Part shown: positions 16,895 to 30,547 of the stretch, piece by piece
Position numbering within the stretch: the stretch's first letter is position 1
Layout: each line of letters begins with the position of its first letter
Assembly (NCBI RefSeq): GCF_016786325.1
Contig: NZ_JADWYU010000101.1
Location: 1-64,000 of the forward strand
DNA: 64,000 bases
Source of the DNA: Frankia nepalensis
GTDB taxonomy: Bacteria; Actinomycetota; Actinomycetes; Frankiales; Frankiaceae
Direction of reading: 5' to 3'
Program-made: the position numbers and the translations under genes
Notes under the pieces: generated by a model
Databases searched by the model: none
What the model saw: the letters and a program-made list of their open reading frames with translations, nothing else
What the model was told of the DNA's origin: nothing

Positions 16895-17800
16895 GTGCGC
16901 GTACTCGTGATCGGTTCTGCTGGCCAGGTCGGCTCCGACCTGTGCGGGCTGCTCGCCGCTGATCCCCGGCTGCCGGCCACCGCCGGGCTGACCCGGGTCG
17001 AATGCGACATCACCGACCCGGCCAGGGTCCGGGCGGTCATCCGTGACCAGGCAAGGCCGGCGAAGATCCAGGGCGGGCTGACCGTCGTCAACACGGCCGC
17101 CTGGACCGACGTCGACGGCGCCGAGTCCGACGAGATGGGCGCCTACGCGGTCAACGCCGCCGGGCCGGCCCACCTGGCCGCCGCCTGCGCGGAGGCCGGC
17201 GCCACGCTCATCCACCTCTCGACCGACTACGCCTTCGACGGCACCGCCGACAAGCCGTACGAGGTCGACGACCCGACCGGGCCGGTGTCCGCCTACGGGC
17301 GCACCAAGCTCGCCGGCGAGCAGGCGGTCCTCGCGCTGTGCCCCTCGGCGTTCGTCGTCCGCACCGCCTGGGTGTACGGCGCGACCGGGAAGAACTTCGT
17401 CAAGACGATGGCGCGGCTCGCCGCCGAGCGCGACGTCCTCACGGTCGTCGACGACCAGCGCGGCTCGCCGACCTGGTCGGCGGACCTGGCCGGCGGGCTG
17501 ATCGAGCTCGCGCTCTCGGACGCCTCGCCGGGCATCTACCACTACACCAACGGTGGCGACACCACCTGGTTCGGCTTCGCTCGGGCGATCATGGAGGAGC
17601 TGGGCGAGGACCCGGCCAAGGTCCACCCGACGACGACGGCGGCGTTTCCCCGGCCCGCGCCCCGGCCCGCGTACTCGGTGCTGTCCACCCGCCGGTGGAT
17701 CGACGCGGGGCTCACCCCGCCGCGGCCGTGGCGCGACGCGCTCGCCGCCGCGTTCGCCGCCCACCGGGCCGAGCTAGGGCGGTCGGCTCAGGGTCGCTAG
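16895..17800 (+). CDS. rfbD: dTDP-4-dehydrorhamnose reductase (RmlD)
   Basis: 301 aa from GTG 16895, which gives the usual start VRVLVIGSAGQVGSDL; GTG 16868 would add nine residues. The NAD(P)-binding motif is GSAGQVG. Core motifs follow: VECDITDPARV, VVNTAAWTDVDGAE, LSTDYAFDG, the catalytic pair in Y134-GRT-K138 (YGRTKLAGEQAV), RTAWVYG and VVDDQRGSPTWSADLA. It reduces dTDP-4-keto-L-rhamnose to dTDP-L-rhamnose, the last step of rhamnose donor synthesis. Other rml genes are not in the window. Its stop is followed after about ten bases by the hairpin-repeat cluster at 17811-17930. Confidence 0.95.
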   Translation: MRVLVIGSAGQVGSDLCGLLAADPRLPATAGLTRVECDITDPARVRAVIRDQARPAKIQGGLTVVNTAAWTDVDGAESDEMGAYAVNAAGPAHLAAACAEAGATLIHLSTDYAFDGTADKPYEVDDPTGPVSAYGRTKLAGEQAVLALCPSAFVVRTAWVYGATGKNFVKTMARLAAERDVLTVVDDQRGSPTWSADLAGGLIELALSDASPGIYHYTNGGDTTWFGFARAIMEELGEDPAKVHPTTTAAFPRPAPRPAYSVLSTRRWIDAGLTPPRPWRDALAAAFAAHRAELGRSAQGR

Positions 17801-17810
17801 CGCGACCCGA

Positions 17811-17930
17811 ACCTCCCAGATCGCTGACCTCCCAGATCGCTGACCTCCCAGATCGGCTCCGCCGATCCGGCAGGAACCCTGTCGCCGATCCGGCAGGAAC
17901 CCTGTCGCCGATCCGGCAGGGACCCCGGTC
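17811..17930. repeat. Modular hairpin repeat, site A
   Basis: Three modules in order: ACCTCCCAGATCGCTG twice (17811-17826, 17827-17842); ACCTCCCAGATCGGCTCC leading into the stem GATCGGC/GCCGATC (17851-17857 and 17861-17867, loop TCC); then GCCGATCCGGCAGGAACCCT plus GTC, 23 bp, twice (17861-17883, 17884-17906) and a variant third copy to 17930. The same modules recur at sites B to F. Confidence 0.85.
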
Positions 17931-18094
17931 GGGGCGCTGAGCGACCCGACCATTCTGGTACCGGGTCGGCCTGTGAGACCGGGGTCGGTCCTAGTCCCTG
18001 GTCGGGATTATGGGCGGGTTCCGCCGGCCGTCCTGGAGCGGCCGGCGGGGCGGCGTCGCGCTGGGAAACGGGTTTGCCCGTGCGGAGTAACGTC

Positions 18095-19783
18095 ATGGTC
18101 GTGACCGCGCAGACCGAGAGCCCGCTCCCGTCGGGCCGTCCCACCCTGGTGGCGGTCGCCTGGCCGTATGCCAACGGCGCACCGCACCTCGGGCACATCG
18201 CCGGCGCCTACCTGCCGGCCGACATCTTCGCGCGGTATCAGCGAATGGTCGGCAGCCGGGTGCTGATGGTGTCGGGCTCGGACGCTCACGGCACCCCGAT
18301 CACGGTGCGCGCCGACGAGGAGGGCATCAGCCCGCAGGAGGTCGTCGACCGCTACCACCCGATCTTCCTGAAGATCTGGGAGCAGCTCGGCATCTCGTTC
18401 GACCTGTTCACGTCCACCCGGACGGACAACCACACCCGGGTCACCCAGGACGTGTTCACCCGGCTGCGCGAGGCCGGCTACATCTCCGTCCAGGAGACGA
18501 CGCAGTTCTACGACCCTCAGGCGGGGCGGTTCCTGCCGGACCGGTACGTCCTGGGCACCTGCCCGTTCTGCGGGTACTCGGACGCGCGCGGCGACCAGTG
18601 CGAGAACTGCGGGCGAACCCTCGACCCCGACCAGCTGCTCGCGCCGCGCAGCCGGTTCACCGGCGCGACGCCGGAGCAGCGGGAGACGGCGCACTTCTTC
18701 CTGCGCCTGTCGGCGCTGTCCGACCAGCTGCTGGCGTGGCTGGAGAACCGCAGGGGCTGGCGCCGCCATGTGATCAACTGGTCGGTCCAGTTCGTCAAGG
18801 ACGGGCTGCACGACCGGGCGATCACCCGTGACCTGGACTGGGGCGTGCCGCTGCCGACGGACGAGCTCGGCCCGGGCAAGCGGATCTACGTCTGGTTCGA
18901 GGCCGTCATCGGCTACCTGTCGGCCAGCAAGGAGTGGGCGGCGAACATCGCCGGGGACCCGGAGGCGTGGCGCGCCTGGTGGGAGAACCCGGACGCGGCC
19001 GCGTACTACTTCGTCGGCAAGGACAACATCCCGTTCCACACCGTGATCTGGCCGGCGATGCTGCTCGGCTACGGTGGCCTGAACCTGCCGACCGACGTGC
19101 CCGCGAACCAGTACGTCACGTTCGGGGGGGCGAAGGCCTCCAAGTCCGCCGGGGTCGGCCGGAGCGTGCCCGAGTACCTGGAAGTGCTCCAGCCGGACGC
19201 GCTGCGCTACGCGTTGGCGACGGTGCTGCCCGAGCAGAACGACACCGAGATCTCCGACGCGGACATCATCCGGCGCATCAACGACGAGTTGATCGCCAAC
19301 TGGGGCAACCTCGTCAACCGGGTCATGGCGCAGATCAACAAGTTCTTCGACGGCGTGCTGCCGGACGTCCCGGCGCCGGCGGAGCTCGGCGGCGCGCACG
19401 CCGAGCTGTTGGAGAAGGTGGACGCGGGCCTGGCCCGGGTCGCCGACCTGCTCGGCAAGGTGGAGCTGCGCGCCGCGCTGCGGGCCGCGATGGAGATCTC
19501 CAGCGAGGTCAACCAGTACCTCTACCGCGAGGAGCCGTGGAAGACCGTCAAGGTCGACCGGGACGCGGCCGCGGCGAGCCTGGCCACCTCGGTGCAGGCG
19601 ATCGCCGGCATCGCCGTCGCGCTGGCCCCGTTCCTCCCGTTCAGCACCGAGCGGCTGGCGGCCGTGCTGGGCGTGGACCTCGGCGTCTGGCGCCGCCAGC
19701 AGGTCCCGGCGGGCCGCCGCCTGGAATGGCCCGGCGCCCTGTTCACCAAGCTGGACCCCAAGGCGCTGGATCTTCCCAGCTAG
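18095..19783 (+). CDS. metG: Methionyl-tRNA synthetase
   Basis: 562 aa from ATG 18095, with GGAG about eight bases upstream; TTG 18074 is an alternative. The class I HIGH motif is HLGH in WPYANGAPHLGHIAG. A zinc knuckle (CPFCGYSDARGDQCENC) sits in the connective domain. The KMSKS loop reads KASKS (GGAKASKSAGVG, near residue 346), with Ala for Met. DLDWGVPLP and IYVWFEAVIGYL match the MetRS core; the C-terminal anticodon domain ends without the extra tRNA-binding (Arc1p-like) domain found in some longer forms. It charges tRNA-Met in the cytoplasm. Monocistronic, followed by a strong hairpin at 19828-19874. Whether a second MetRS exists elsewhere cannot be seen. Confidence 0.95.
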   Translation: MVVTAQTESPLPSGRPTLVAVAWPYANGAPHLGHIAGAYLPADIFARYQRMVGSRVLMVSGSDAHGTPITVRADEEGISPQEVVDRYHPIFLKIWEQLGISFDLFTSTRTDNHTRVTQDVFTRLREAGYISVQETTQFYDPQAGRFLPDRYVLGTCPFCGYSDARGDQCENCGRTLDPDQLLAPRSRFTGATPEQRETAHFFLRLSALSDQLLAWLENRRGWRRHVINWSVQFVKDGLHDRAITRDLDWGVPLPTDELGPGKRIYVWFEAVIGYLSASKEWAANIAGDPEAWRAWWENPDAAAYYFVGKDNIPFHTVIWPAMLLGYGGLNLPTDVPANQYVTFGGAKASKSAGVGRSVPEYLEVLQPDALRYALATVLPEQNDTEISDADIIRRINDELIANWGNLVNRVMAQINKFFDGVLPDVPAPAELGGAHAELLEKVDAGLARVADLLGKVELRAALRAAMEISSEVNQYLYREEPWKTVKVDRDAAAASLATSVQAIAGIAVALAPFLPFSTERLAAVLGVDLGVWRRQQVPAGRRLEWPGALFTKLDPKALDLPS

Positions 19784-19827
19784 CGCGTCCCGACTGCCGC
19801 GCCCCCCACCTCATGATCGGCGATAGT

Positions 19828-19874
19828 GCCCTCGGGAGGTCGTGAACTGGCGATGTTCACGACCTCCCGAGGGC
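19828..19874. terminator. Perfect 20-bp inverted repeat downstream of metG
   Basis: Arms GCCCTCGGGAGGTCGTGAAC (19828-19847) and its exact complement (19855-19874) with loop TGGCGAT. No T-run follows. The match continues outward imperfectly (ATGATCG... on both sides, to about 19813 and 19889), so it may be a mobile palindrome as well as a bidirectional terminator for the convergent genes. Confidence 0.6.
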
Positions 19875-19940
19875 AGAAACAGCGATCATTCCCGGCGCCG
19901 GCGCCGGCGCGGCGGCCACCGGGCCGGTCCCGGCTACGAC

Positions 19941-20194
19941 GCTCCCGTGGATCATGTTCCGCGGCTCCGGATCGCCGGACGGCGTACACATCCGGCGATC
20001 TTCGCCCCACCCCGCCCCGGTCTCCTCGATAGATCGCCAGATCCGTACGAGATTCGGCGACGAAACGGGCAGAAATCGCCGGACGGCGTACACATCCGGC
20101 GATCAAGGAAGTCGCCAGGCCCCCAGCAGGCCAGTGATCATCGGATGTGTACGCGGATCGGCGGTCGAGCGACCCCGGCAAGATCCACGGGAAG
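19941..20194. mobile_element. MITE-like inverted-repeat element, copy R1
   Basis: 254 bp. Outer ends are inverted repeats: CCCGTGGATCATG at 19944 and, on the other strand, CCCGTGGATCTTG ending near 20194 (12 of 13 identical). Inner inverted repeats GCGTACACATCCGGCGATC (19982-20000) and the complement of 20136-20154 match at 17 of 19. A 30-bp block at 19971-20000 is repeated exactly at 20075-20104 and is itself a hairpin (GATCGCCGGA/TCCGGCGATC). No transposase is encoded. The second copy is at 33078-33330. Confidence 0.72.
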
Positions 20195-20198
20195 GACC

Positions 20199-22605
<2,407 letters not shown>

Positions 22606-22685
22606 CGCCGCCACCTCCTCCTGGCCTCGTCCGTCCGCTCCGACGCCGCCGGCCACAGATCGGAACCGCCGGAACGTGCGTGCCC

Positions 22686-24729
<2,044 letters not shown>

Positions 24730-24741
24730 TCATGCGTCCAG

Positions 24742-24769
24742 TACAACTTTGCTCTCTCTACAAGTTTGC
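24742..24769. promoter_or_regulatory. Predicted TetR operator, direct repeat, exporter side
   Basis: TACAACTTTGC at 24742-24752 and TACAAGTTTGC at 24759-24769, spaced by TCTCTC, period 17 bp, as at 22686-22713. It lies about 140 bp upstream of the exporter start and about 170 bp upstream of the divergent gene at 24942. A small inverted repeat TTTGCA/TGCAAA (24765-24770, 24776-24781) overlaps its end. Confidence 0.65.
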
Positions 24770-24941
24770 AGTCCATGCAAAGATTCCCGCTCTGCAAGGA
24801 GAGTGATGTGATCCGAGTCACTGGCCGCGCGCTGCCCGTCCGGCGCCAGCGGAGTGAAGGGGTAACGGGACCACCACGGACGGACACGACGTCGGTGGGT
24901 CGAGGCGGCGGTAGCGGGATCGCCTGGGACACTTGACCGCG

Positions 24942-26741
24942 ATGGCGACGCCGACCGATCCCTCCACCGCGCCCGCGCCGATCCCGCCCGCCGCCGCGGC
25001 GGCGGCGCCGTCAACGCCCGATTCCGCTGGTCCGAGCGGGCCCGAGGATCGGTCGCGGCGAGGCGTACCGAGGCGCCGGGCCGGCCGCTGGGCGCGGCGG
25101 CACGCGCTGTTCGGCGCGCTCGCCGCGGTCGCGCTCTCGGCGCGGGCGCTGGTGGTGCTCGCCTACCAGCCGGCGCTGATGTACTTCGGCGACTCGGGCG
25201 CCTACCTCGACCAGGCCTGGCACGGGCTGTGGCCGGGTGACTGGCGGCCGTCCGGGTACCCGATGTTCCTGCGGCTGATCCGCGGCGAGGAGCATCTCAC
25301 CCGGCTGGTGCTCGTCCAGCACTCGCTGACGTTTCTCGTCGGCGTCGCGACGTACGCCGTCGCGCTGCGGGTGGTTCGCCGGCCGTGGGTCGCGTCGCTG
25401 TGCGCGGCACCGGTCCTGCTCTCGCCCTGGGTGCTCGACCTGGGCCAGTTCGTCCTCGCCGAGACGCTGTTCGGCGCGTTGACCGCCCTCGGGCTGCTGC
25501 TGGTCGCGCTGCCCGGCCGGCCCAGGGCCTGGGCCGGCGCGCTCGCGGGGCTGCTCCTCGGCGCCAGCCTGACGATCAGGACGGTCGGCTACGGGCCGCT
25601 GGCCGTCGGGTTCGTCGTCCTGGTCGCGACGGCCGTGGCCACCACGGCCCGGTCGCGTGGCGGGGACGGCGGCGGTGCCCGCGCCACGTCGCGGGTCGTG
25701 GCGGTCACCCTCGCGTACGGGGTGGCCGCGGCGGCGCCGGTGTGCGCCTACAGCGGCTGGAGCCTGTCCGAGGGCAAGGGCTTCTCCGTCTCGGCGCACT
25801 CCGGGTACTTCCTCTACGGCAGAGTGGCGCCCTTCGTCGACTGCTCCGTGATCCCGGACTCCAGGCCCGACCTGCTGACGCTGTGCGACCCGCGGCCGGT
25901 GTCCGAGCGCACCCAGCCCGACACCTACCTCTGGCCCGCCGACTCGCTGCTGCGGCAGGGGCATCCGCGCATCCCGAAGGGCCGCGAGCAGCTCGCCGAA
26001 CAGTTCGCCGACGAGGTGATCCGGGCGCAGCCCTGGATGGTGGTCTCCACCGCCGGCGACTACCTCGTCGGCTACTTCTCCCCGACCCGGCACGAGACGT
26101 CGAAGACCTCCCGCGCCGACACCTGGGAGCTGCCGAACACCATCACCAACGTCCTGCCCGACGACGACCCGCGCTCCGCCGACGGGTACTTCATCACCAC
26201 CAGCCTCGACGAGGACCTGGCCGGCCTGCTGCACGGCTACTCGAAGACGAGCTACGCCCCGATGCCGCTGGTGGCCGCGGGGCTGGTCGCGGGAATCCTC
26301 GCCGTCCCCGTCGCCCGGGCCCGGCGCCGGCCGGGACCGCCACCGATGTTCTGGCTGACGGGAGCCGGTGGCCTGTCGGTGCTGGCGCTGTCCGCGCTGA
26401 CGGCCGGCTTCGACTACCGCTACCTGGCCTCCGTCATCGGCGTCCTCGGCGTCGCCGCCGTCCTCGGGGCCGCCAGCCTCGCCCGCGCCCTGCGCCCGGC
26501 CCGCGCCGCGGCCGTCGTGTCGCCGGCCGCCGTGTCCCCAACCATCGCCAGCGTGGAGGCCGGTGCCGCAGGCATGGACGCCGGCGCCGATGGGGCCGTC
26601 CCGGCCAGCGCGGTTCCCGAGCCCGCGGCGTCGCGCCCCGCCGACCTGCCCGACCCCGCCGACCTGCCCGGCGATTCAGGCGCCGACGCCCTCGCGGGGG
26701 CCGAGATCGCCGAGGGGCAGCCTAGCGGTGCCCGGCGCTAG
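24942..26741 (+). CDS. Polytopic membrane protein, GT-C glycosyltransferase-like
   Basis: 599 aa from ATG 24942; TTG 24933 is in frame. After an Ala/Pro-rich basic tail, helix 1 (LFGALAAVALSARALVVLAY) opens into MYFGDSGAYLDQAWHGLWPG and RPSGYPMFLRLI, a first loop with an acidic residue as in GT-C enzymes (DSGxY, PSGYP). About eight to ten helices follow, with a large external loop around residues 290-420 (CSVIPDSRPDLLTLCDPRPV, RHETSKTSRADTWELPNT). The C-terminus is an acidic Ala/Pro tail. Probably uses a polyprenyl-phosphate sugar outside the membrane, but this is inference. It is divergent from the exporter gene and probably monocistronic. Confidence 0.7.
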   Translation: MATPTDPSTAPAPIPPAAAAAAPSTPDSAGPSGPEDRSRRGVPRRRAGRWARRHALFGALAAVALSARALVVLAYQPALMYFGDSGAYLDQAWHGLWPGDWRPSGYPMFLRLIRGEEHLTRLVLVQHSLTFLVGVATYAVALRVVRRPWVASLCAAPVLLSPWVLDLGQFVLAETLFGALTALGLLLVALPGRPRAWAGALAGLLLGASLTIRTVGYGPLAVGFVVLVATAVATTARSRGGDGGGARATSRVVAVTLAYGVAAAAPVCAYSGWSLSEGKGFSVSAHSGYFLYGRVAPFVDCSVIPDSRPDLLTLCDPRPVSERTQPDTYLWPADSLLRQGHPRIPKGREQLAEQFADEVIRAQPWMVVSTAGDYLVGYFSPTRHETSKTSRADTWELPNTITNVLPDDDPRSADGYFITTSLDEDLAGLLHGYSKTSYAPMPLVAAGLVAGILAVPVARARRRPGPPPMFWLTGAGGLSVLALSALTAGFDYRYLASVIGVLGVAAVLGAASLARALRPARAAAVVSPAAVSPTIASVEAGAAGMDAGADGAVPASAVPEPAASRPADLPDPADLPGDSGADALAGAEIAEGQPSGARR

Positions 26742-26956
26742 CGCGTCGAGGTTCCGGCGGCCGGGCTGGCCGTCGGCTGCGGCCCTCGGGGCCCGGGGAC
26801 TGTCAGGATGAAACTGGCCTCTCGGGCGGTTGGGGCAATAAGTGCAGCCCTGAGCGCGCAGTGGTCCGGTAAGCGCGGGTCGGCGAGCGAGGCCGGTTGA
26901 GCCGGGCAAGCCGTAGTTCATGGCGGCAGTCGGGCAGCGATGACGGGAGGCCGAAT

Positions 26957-27871
26957 ATGCGGGTGGCGTTCCTCGGAATGGGCAAGATGGGCCGGCTGAT
27001 GGCCGCCCGGGTGCTGGCGGGCGGGCACGAGCTCACCCTCTGGAACCGGACCCCCGGCCGGGCCGGAGAGCTGGTCGCCGCCGGCGCCCGGGAGGCCGCC
27101 TCCGTCGCGGACGCGGTCGCCGACGCCGACGTGGCCGTGCTGATGCTGTACGGGCCGGAATCCGCCGGCGACGTGATGGAGTCGGTCCACGTCGCCGCCC
27201 CGGCCGGCCTCCTGGTGATCAATGCGACGACCGTCGGGCCCGAGGCGGCCCGGGAACTCGGCCGGGCCGCGTCCGCCGCCGGGCTGCGTTACGTCGACGC
27301 CCCGGTCGTCGGCACCCTCGGCCCGGCGCGTGAGGGCAAGCTGAAGATCCTCGTGGGCGCCAGCGAGCTCGACCTCGCCGCCGCCCGCCCCACGCTGGAG
27401 CTGTTCGGCGACCCCGAGCGGATCGTCCGGGTCGGCGACGTGGGGGCCGGCAGCGCGCTGAAACTGGTCGTCAACCTGAGCCTCGCCGCGGCTACGGCCG
27501 CCATCGCCGAGACCCTCGCCCTTGGCACGGACCTCGGCCTTGACCGCCAGGTCGTGCTCGACGAGCTCGCCGGCGGCTTCCTCGGCGGCATCCTGGGCTA
27601 CAAGCGGCCGATGATCGAGTCCGGGGACTTCACGCCGCCCGCGTTCACCGTCGAGGCCCTCGCCAAGGACGTCCGCCTGGCCATCCGGGCCACGCCCCGG
27701 CCGCTCGGCATCGCGCAGGCCGTTCTCGACCTGACCGGCCAGGCCGCCGACCGCGGCCACGGCGAGGCTGACTTCTCCGCCATCGCCGACCTGCCGCCCC
27801 TCGACGCCGCGGCCAGCCCGACCACCGGCACCGCCGACCCCGCCCGCCGCCCCTACAGCACCCAGGCCTGA
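26957..27871 (+). CDS. NAD(P)-dependent beta-hydroxyacid dehydrogenase (3-hydroxyisobutyrate dehydrogenase family)
   Basis: 304 aa from ATG 26957, preceded by GGGAGGCCGAAT. The dinucleotide motif GMGKMG is at residues 7-12, with MAARVLAGGHELTLWNRTPGRA fixing the cofactor edge. VINATTVGPEAA and YVDAPVVGTLGPAREGKLKILVGA carry the substrate loop (cut: VDAPVVGTLGPAREGKL). The catalytic Lys is K169 in GSALKLVVN. The C-terminal helical domain includes ALAKDVRLAI. Members oxidise short beta-hydroxyacids; imine reductases share the fold, so the exact substrate is open. A Pro/Ala-rich tail of about 25 residues follows. Confidence 0.88.
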   Translation: MRVAFLGMGKMGRLMAARVLAGGHELTLWNRTPGRAGELVAAGAREAASVADAVADADVAVLMLYGPESAGDVMESVHVAAPAGLLVINATTVGPEAARELGRAASAAGLRYVDAPVVGTLGPAREGKLKILVGASELDLAAARPTLELFGDPERIVRVGDVGAGSALKLVVNLSLAAATAAIAETLALGTDLGLDRQVVLDELAGGFLGGILGYKRPMIESGDFTPPAFTVEALAKDVRLAIRATPRPLGIAQAVLDLTGQAADRGHGEADFSAIADLPPLDAAASPTTGTADPARRPYSTQA

Positions 27872-28026
27872 GGCCCTTGCGCGGACCTTGTGCCGGTCGC
27901 TTGACCAAAGGGGATGACCGCATGGCCAGGTAGGCCCATGCGTTCTCCGTTGGGCCAGCCGCTAACGTCTCTTTGGGCGCATTGGCCGTGAACGACGCCG
28001 GCCGCCCTTGATGGATCGAGACATGG
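27872..28026. other. Short intergenic region with inverted repeat
   Basis: CGCATGG (27919-27925) and CCATGCG (27936-27942) form a 7-bp inverted repeat with a 10-base loop, between the dehydrogenase and the next membrane protein gene. Could be a weak terminator or operator. Confidence 0.35.
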
Positions 28027-30384
28027 GTGGGCACGGCGGGGGCGGGGCGCTTACGGCGTGACCGGGGCCAGAGCGCCGATCGGGACAACGGGGCCGGGCA
28101 GGGCGGCGAGCAGGCTGACCGGCCCGGGCAGGGCCCGCCGTCCGGACGTGTCCGGCGGCGAGACGGCGAGCGCGGCCGGCGTCGGCCGCGGACGCACGGC
28201 CCCGCCGGCCCGATGGGCGGGCCGCGTGCGCGCCGCTGGCTGGTGGCCGGCGTCATCGGGGCGAGCCTGGTGTTCGCCGCGCTCGCCTCGCTGACGGCGC
28301 TTGCCACGCCGCCGTTCAGCAGCGCCGACGAGGCCCAGCACGCCTCCTACGCCCTCGACGTCGCGGACGGCACTCTTCCGCTGATCAGCACCCCGGTCCG
28401 GTCCCGCATCCCTGGGATGCCGGGTCTGCCGGCCGGCTGCGTCGTCACACCCGACCGGGCGAAGGCCGGTCTCGCCGCCGCGCGGGCGACCTGGCTGGAC
28501 GACTCCCGCCAGCGGCCCGTTCCCAACTCGGTCGCCCGGGAGATCGCCGCCGCCCCGGGCATGCCGGACTGCGCCCGCGACCTGATCAGGAGCAACACGG
28601 CTCTCACCTACACCGCGAACCATCCGCCCCTCTTCTATGGGCTTCAGGCGGTGCCACTGACGATCGGCATCGATCACGGCCACCCGATCGGCGGCTTCCG
28701 GGCCGCGCGGCTGCTCAATGTCGCGATCGGCGTCGCCGCGCTCGTCGCGGTCGCCTGGCTGGTACGGGAGCTGGTCCCCACCCGGCCCGATCTCGCCGTC
28801 GCCACCGCCGCGCTCCTGGGCACCGTCGGCATGTTCGTGAACTCGAGCGCGCAGCTCTACAACGACGCGTTGGCTGTCTGCACGATCATCGCGGCGCTGG
28901 CGGCCACCGTCGCGCTGCTGCGTCGGGGCGGTTCGCCGGCGAGGCTGGCCTGCTTCGGGTGCGCGGTGCTCGCCGCCACCGCGACCCGGGCGAGCGGCCT
29001 GCTCGCCGCGGCGGTCCTGTTACCGGCCGCCGGCCTCGCCGTCACCCTGCACACGGCCCGGTTCCCGCGCGCGACCCGCCCCCGGCGCCAGGCGGCGCCT
29101 CGCGCCGACGGCCACACCGATCCGGGCAACCCGGAGACGGAACGATCCGCCAGCCGACGCGAGGCTGGCGGCCTGGACGAGACCAATGCCCCCGTGCTGG
29201 CGCCGCCCGCGGACACGGCGGCCGGGGCGCCGGTGGGATGGCGACGGCGGATCGGTTACGGGGTGGCGACGGCGGCCGGCGGCGCCGCGCTCGTGGCCGG
29301 CGGGATCGGCTGGTGGTACTGGCGCAATGTCCGCCTCTACGGTGACCCGACGGCGAGCGGCCTGATCGCCAGAATGTTCCCGATCGAGGAGGAGCCGCTC
29401 TCGTCCGGCGAGGTCCTGACCTCGCGCACGTTCTGGTGGGCGATCTACCGCGGCTTCTTCGGCCGTCCCCGGCTTCTCGTCGCGGACGGCCGGGACCTCA
29501 CCCAGATCCCGAAGATCATCCTGTGGGTGCTCGCGACCGGCCTGGCCCTGGCGGTGCTGCGTCGGGTCGCCCGCTGGTGCGCGGCCCGCTGGGCGGCCCG
29601 CCGGCCGCGTCCCGATCGGCCGGCCGGCTGGACGGCCACCTCCCGGGCGCGGGAGCCCGACGTCTCGACCACGACGTCGACCATGGCGTCGACCATGACG
29701 CGTCCGTCGCCCGTCTCCCCGGACACCGCGCGGGTGCGCCCGCGAGAGGCGCGGACGTGGCGAACGGCGGCCGCGCCGGCCGCGGCGTGGCTGGTGACCG
29801 CGCTGCACGTCGCGGTCGTGGTCGCCACCCTGATCGGCTACGTCGCCAGCGGAGGCGCGTGGTTCGCGCGTTACCTGCTGCCCGGCCTGCCCGTCGCGGC
29901 GCTGCTGCTCGCGATCGCGCTCGGCGCGCTACCGGGCGCCCGCCGCGGCCTGCCGACCGTGCTCGCCGTCCTCGCGCTCGCCGGAACCTGCGTCCTGATG
30001 TCCGAACGCGAAATCGCCTTCAAGCACCAGGCGCTGCGCCCACTCGGCGTTCGTGACCGTTTCGAGAGCGCACTGACGATGAGCGGCTTCGGCGCCCCCA
30101 CCACGATCCTGTGGATTCTCGGAACCGCCGCGGCCGCCGGCTTCGCCCTGCTCGCCACCGCGATGTGGTTCCTCTCCAGCGGGGCCGTCCCGCGCTGGCC
30201 CCTCCCCAGCCTCACGCCGCGCCGTCGCGTCCCTGCCCCCTACCGCCCCAGCCTGGCCGAGGCCCTGGCCGCCGACCGGCCGCCGGGCCTTGGCCGCCCC
30301 GGGGGAGCCACTCGGCGAGAGTCTCCGGATCCGGCCGCCGATGCCGACGGCCAGCCGCCGCGTACCGCGGTGCGGGCGCTGTGA
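28027..30384 (+). CDS. DUF2142-type polytopic membrane protein
   Basis: 785 aa from GTG 28027; ATG 28213 (MGGPRARRWLV) would remove a 62-residue basic tail and is a realistic alternative. The first helix (WLVAGVIGASLVFAALASL) leads to PPFSSADEAQHASYALDVADG, the DE..H loop of DUF2142/GT-C proteins. NHPPLFYGLQAVPL and SSAQLYNDALAVCTIIAAL correspond to conserved segments of the other two copies in the window. A charged insertion (residues about 350-405) and another (about 530-580) interrupt the helices. Predicted to act outside the membrane on a lipid-linked sugar; not proven. It starts about 155 bp after the dehydrogenase gene. Confidence 0.78.
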   Translation: MGTAGAGRLRRDRGQSADRDNGAGQGGEQADRPGQGPPSGRVRRRDGERGRRRPRTHGPAGPMGGPRARRWLVAGVIGASLVFAALASLTALATPPFSSADEAQHASYALDVADGTLPLISTPVRSRIPGMPGLPAGCVVTPDRAKAGLAAARATWLDDSRQRPVPNSVAREIAAAPGMPDCARDLIRSNTALTYTANHPPLFYGLQAVPLTIGIDHGHPIGGFRAARLLNVAIGVAALVAVAWLVRELVPTRPDLAVATAALLGTVGMFVNSSAQLYNDALAVCTIIAALAATVALLRRGGSPARLACFGCAVLAATATRASGLLAAAVLLPAAGLAVTLHTARFPRATRPRRQAAPRADGHTDPGNPETERSASRREAGGLDETNAPVLAPPADTAAGAPVGWRRRIGYGVATAAGGAALVAGGIGWWYWRNVRLYGDPTASGLIARMFPIEEEPLSSGEVLTSRTFWWAIYRGFFGRPRLLVADGRDLTQIPKIILWVLATGLALAVLRRVARWCAARWAARRPRPDRPAGWTATSRAREPDVSTTTSTMASTMTRPSPVSPDTARVRPREARTWRTAAAPAAAWLVTALHVAVVVATLIGYVASGGAWFARYLLPGLPVAALLLAIALGALPGARRGLPTVLAVLALAGTCVLMSEREIAFKHQALRPLGVRDRFESALTMSGFGAPTTILWILGTAAAAGFALLATAMWFLSSGAVPRWPLPSLTPRRRVPAPYRPSLAEALAADRPPGLGRPGGATRRESPDPAADADGQPPRTAVRAL

Positions 30385-30547
30385 GCATCCAGGACCCGCG
30401 TCGGCGCATGCGACCAGGTCAGGGCGCCGGTCGCTAGATTTGCCCAAGCCCGGCGTCGATACCCATCGCCGGGCCGTGCGGCCGAAGGGCCGCGCCGGAG
30501 GGCCGTGAGGCCGGAGGGCCGTGCGGCTGGAGGAGGAGAGGGCGGAC

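Larger units (their letters stand above)
19784..20198. other. Intergenic region made of repeats
   Basis: The 415 bp between the convergent metG and exporter genes is almost filled by the hairpin at 19828-19874 and the 254-bp inverted-repeat element at 19941-20194. The element ends about five bases from the exporter stop codon. Confidence 0.7.

Noticed and set aside
16417-16962. Possible gene encoding PGDVPPP repeats
   Set aside because: The only feature is the tandem repeat, the frame overlaps the start of rfbD, and no ribosome site stands out.
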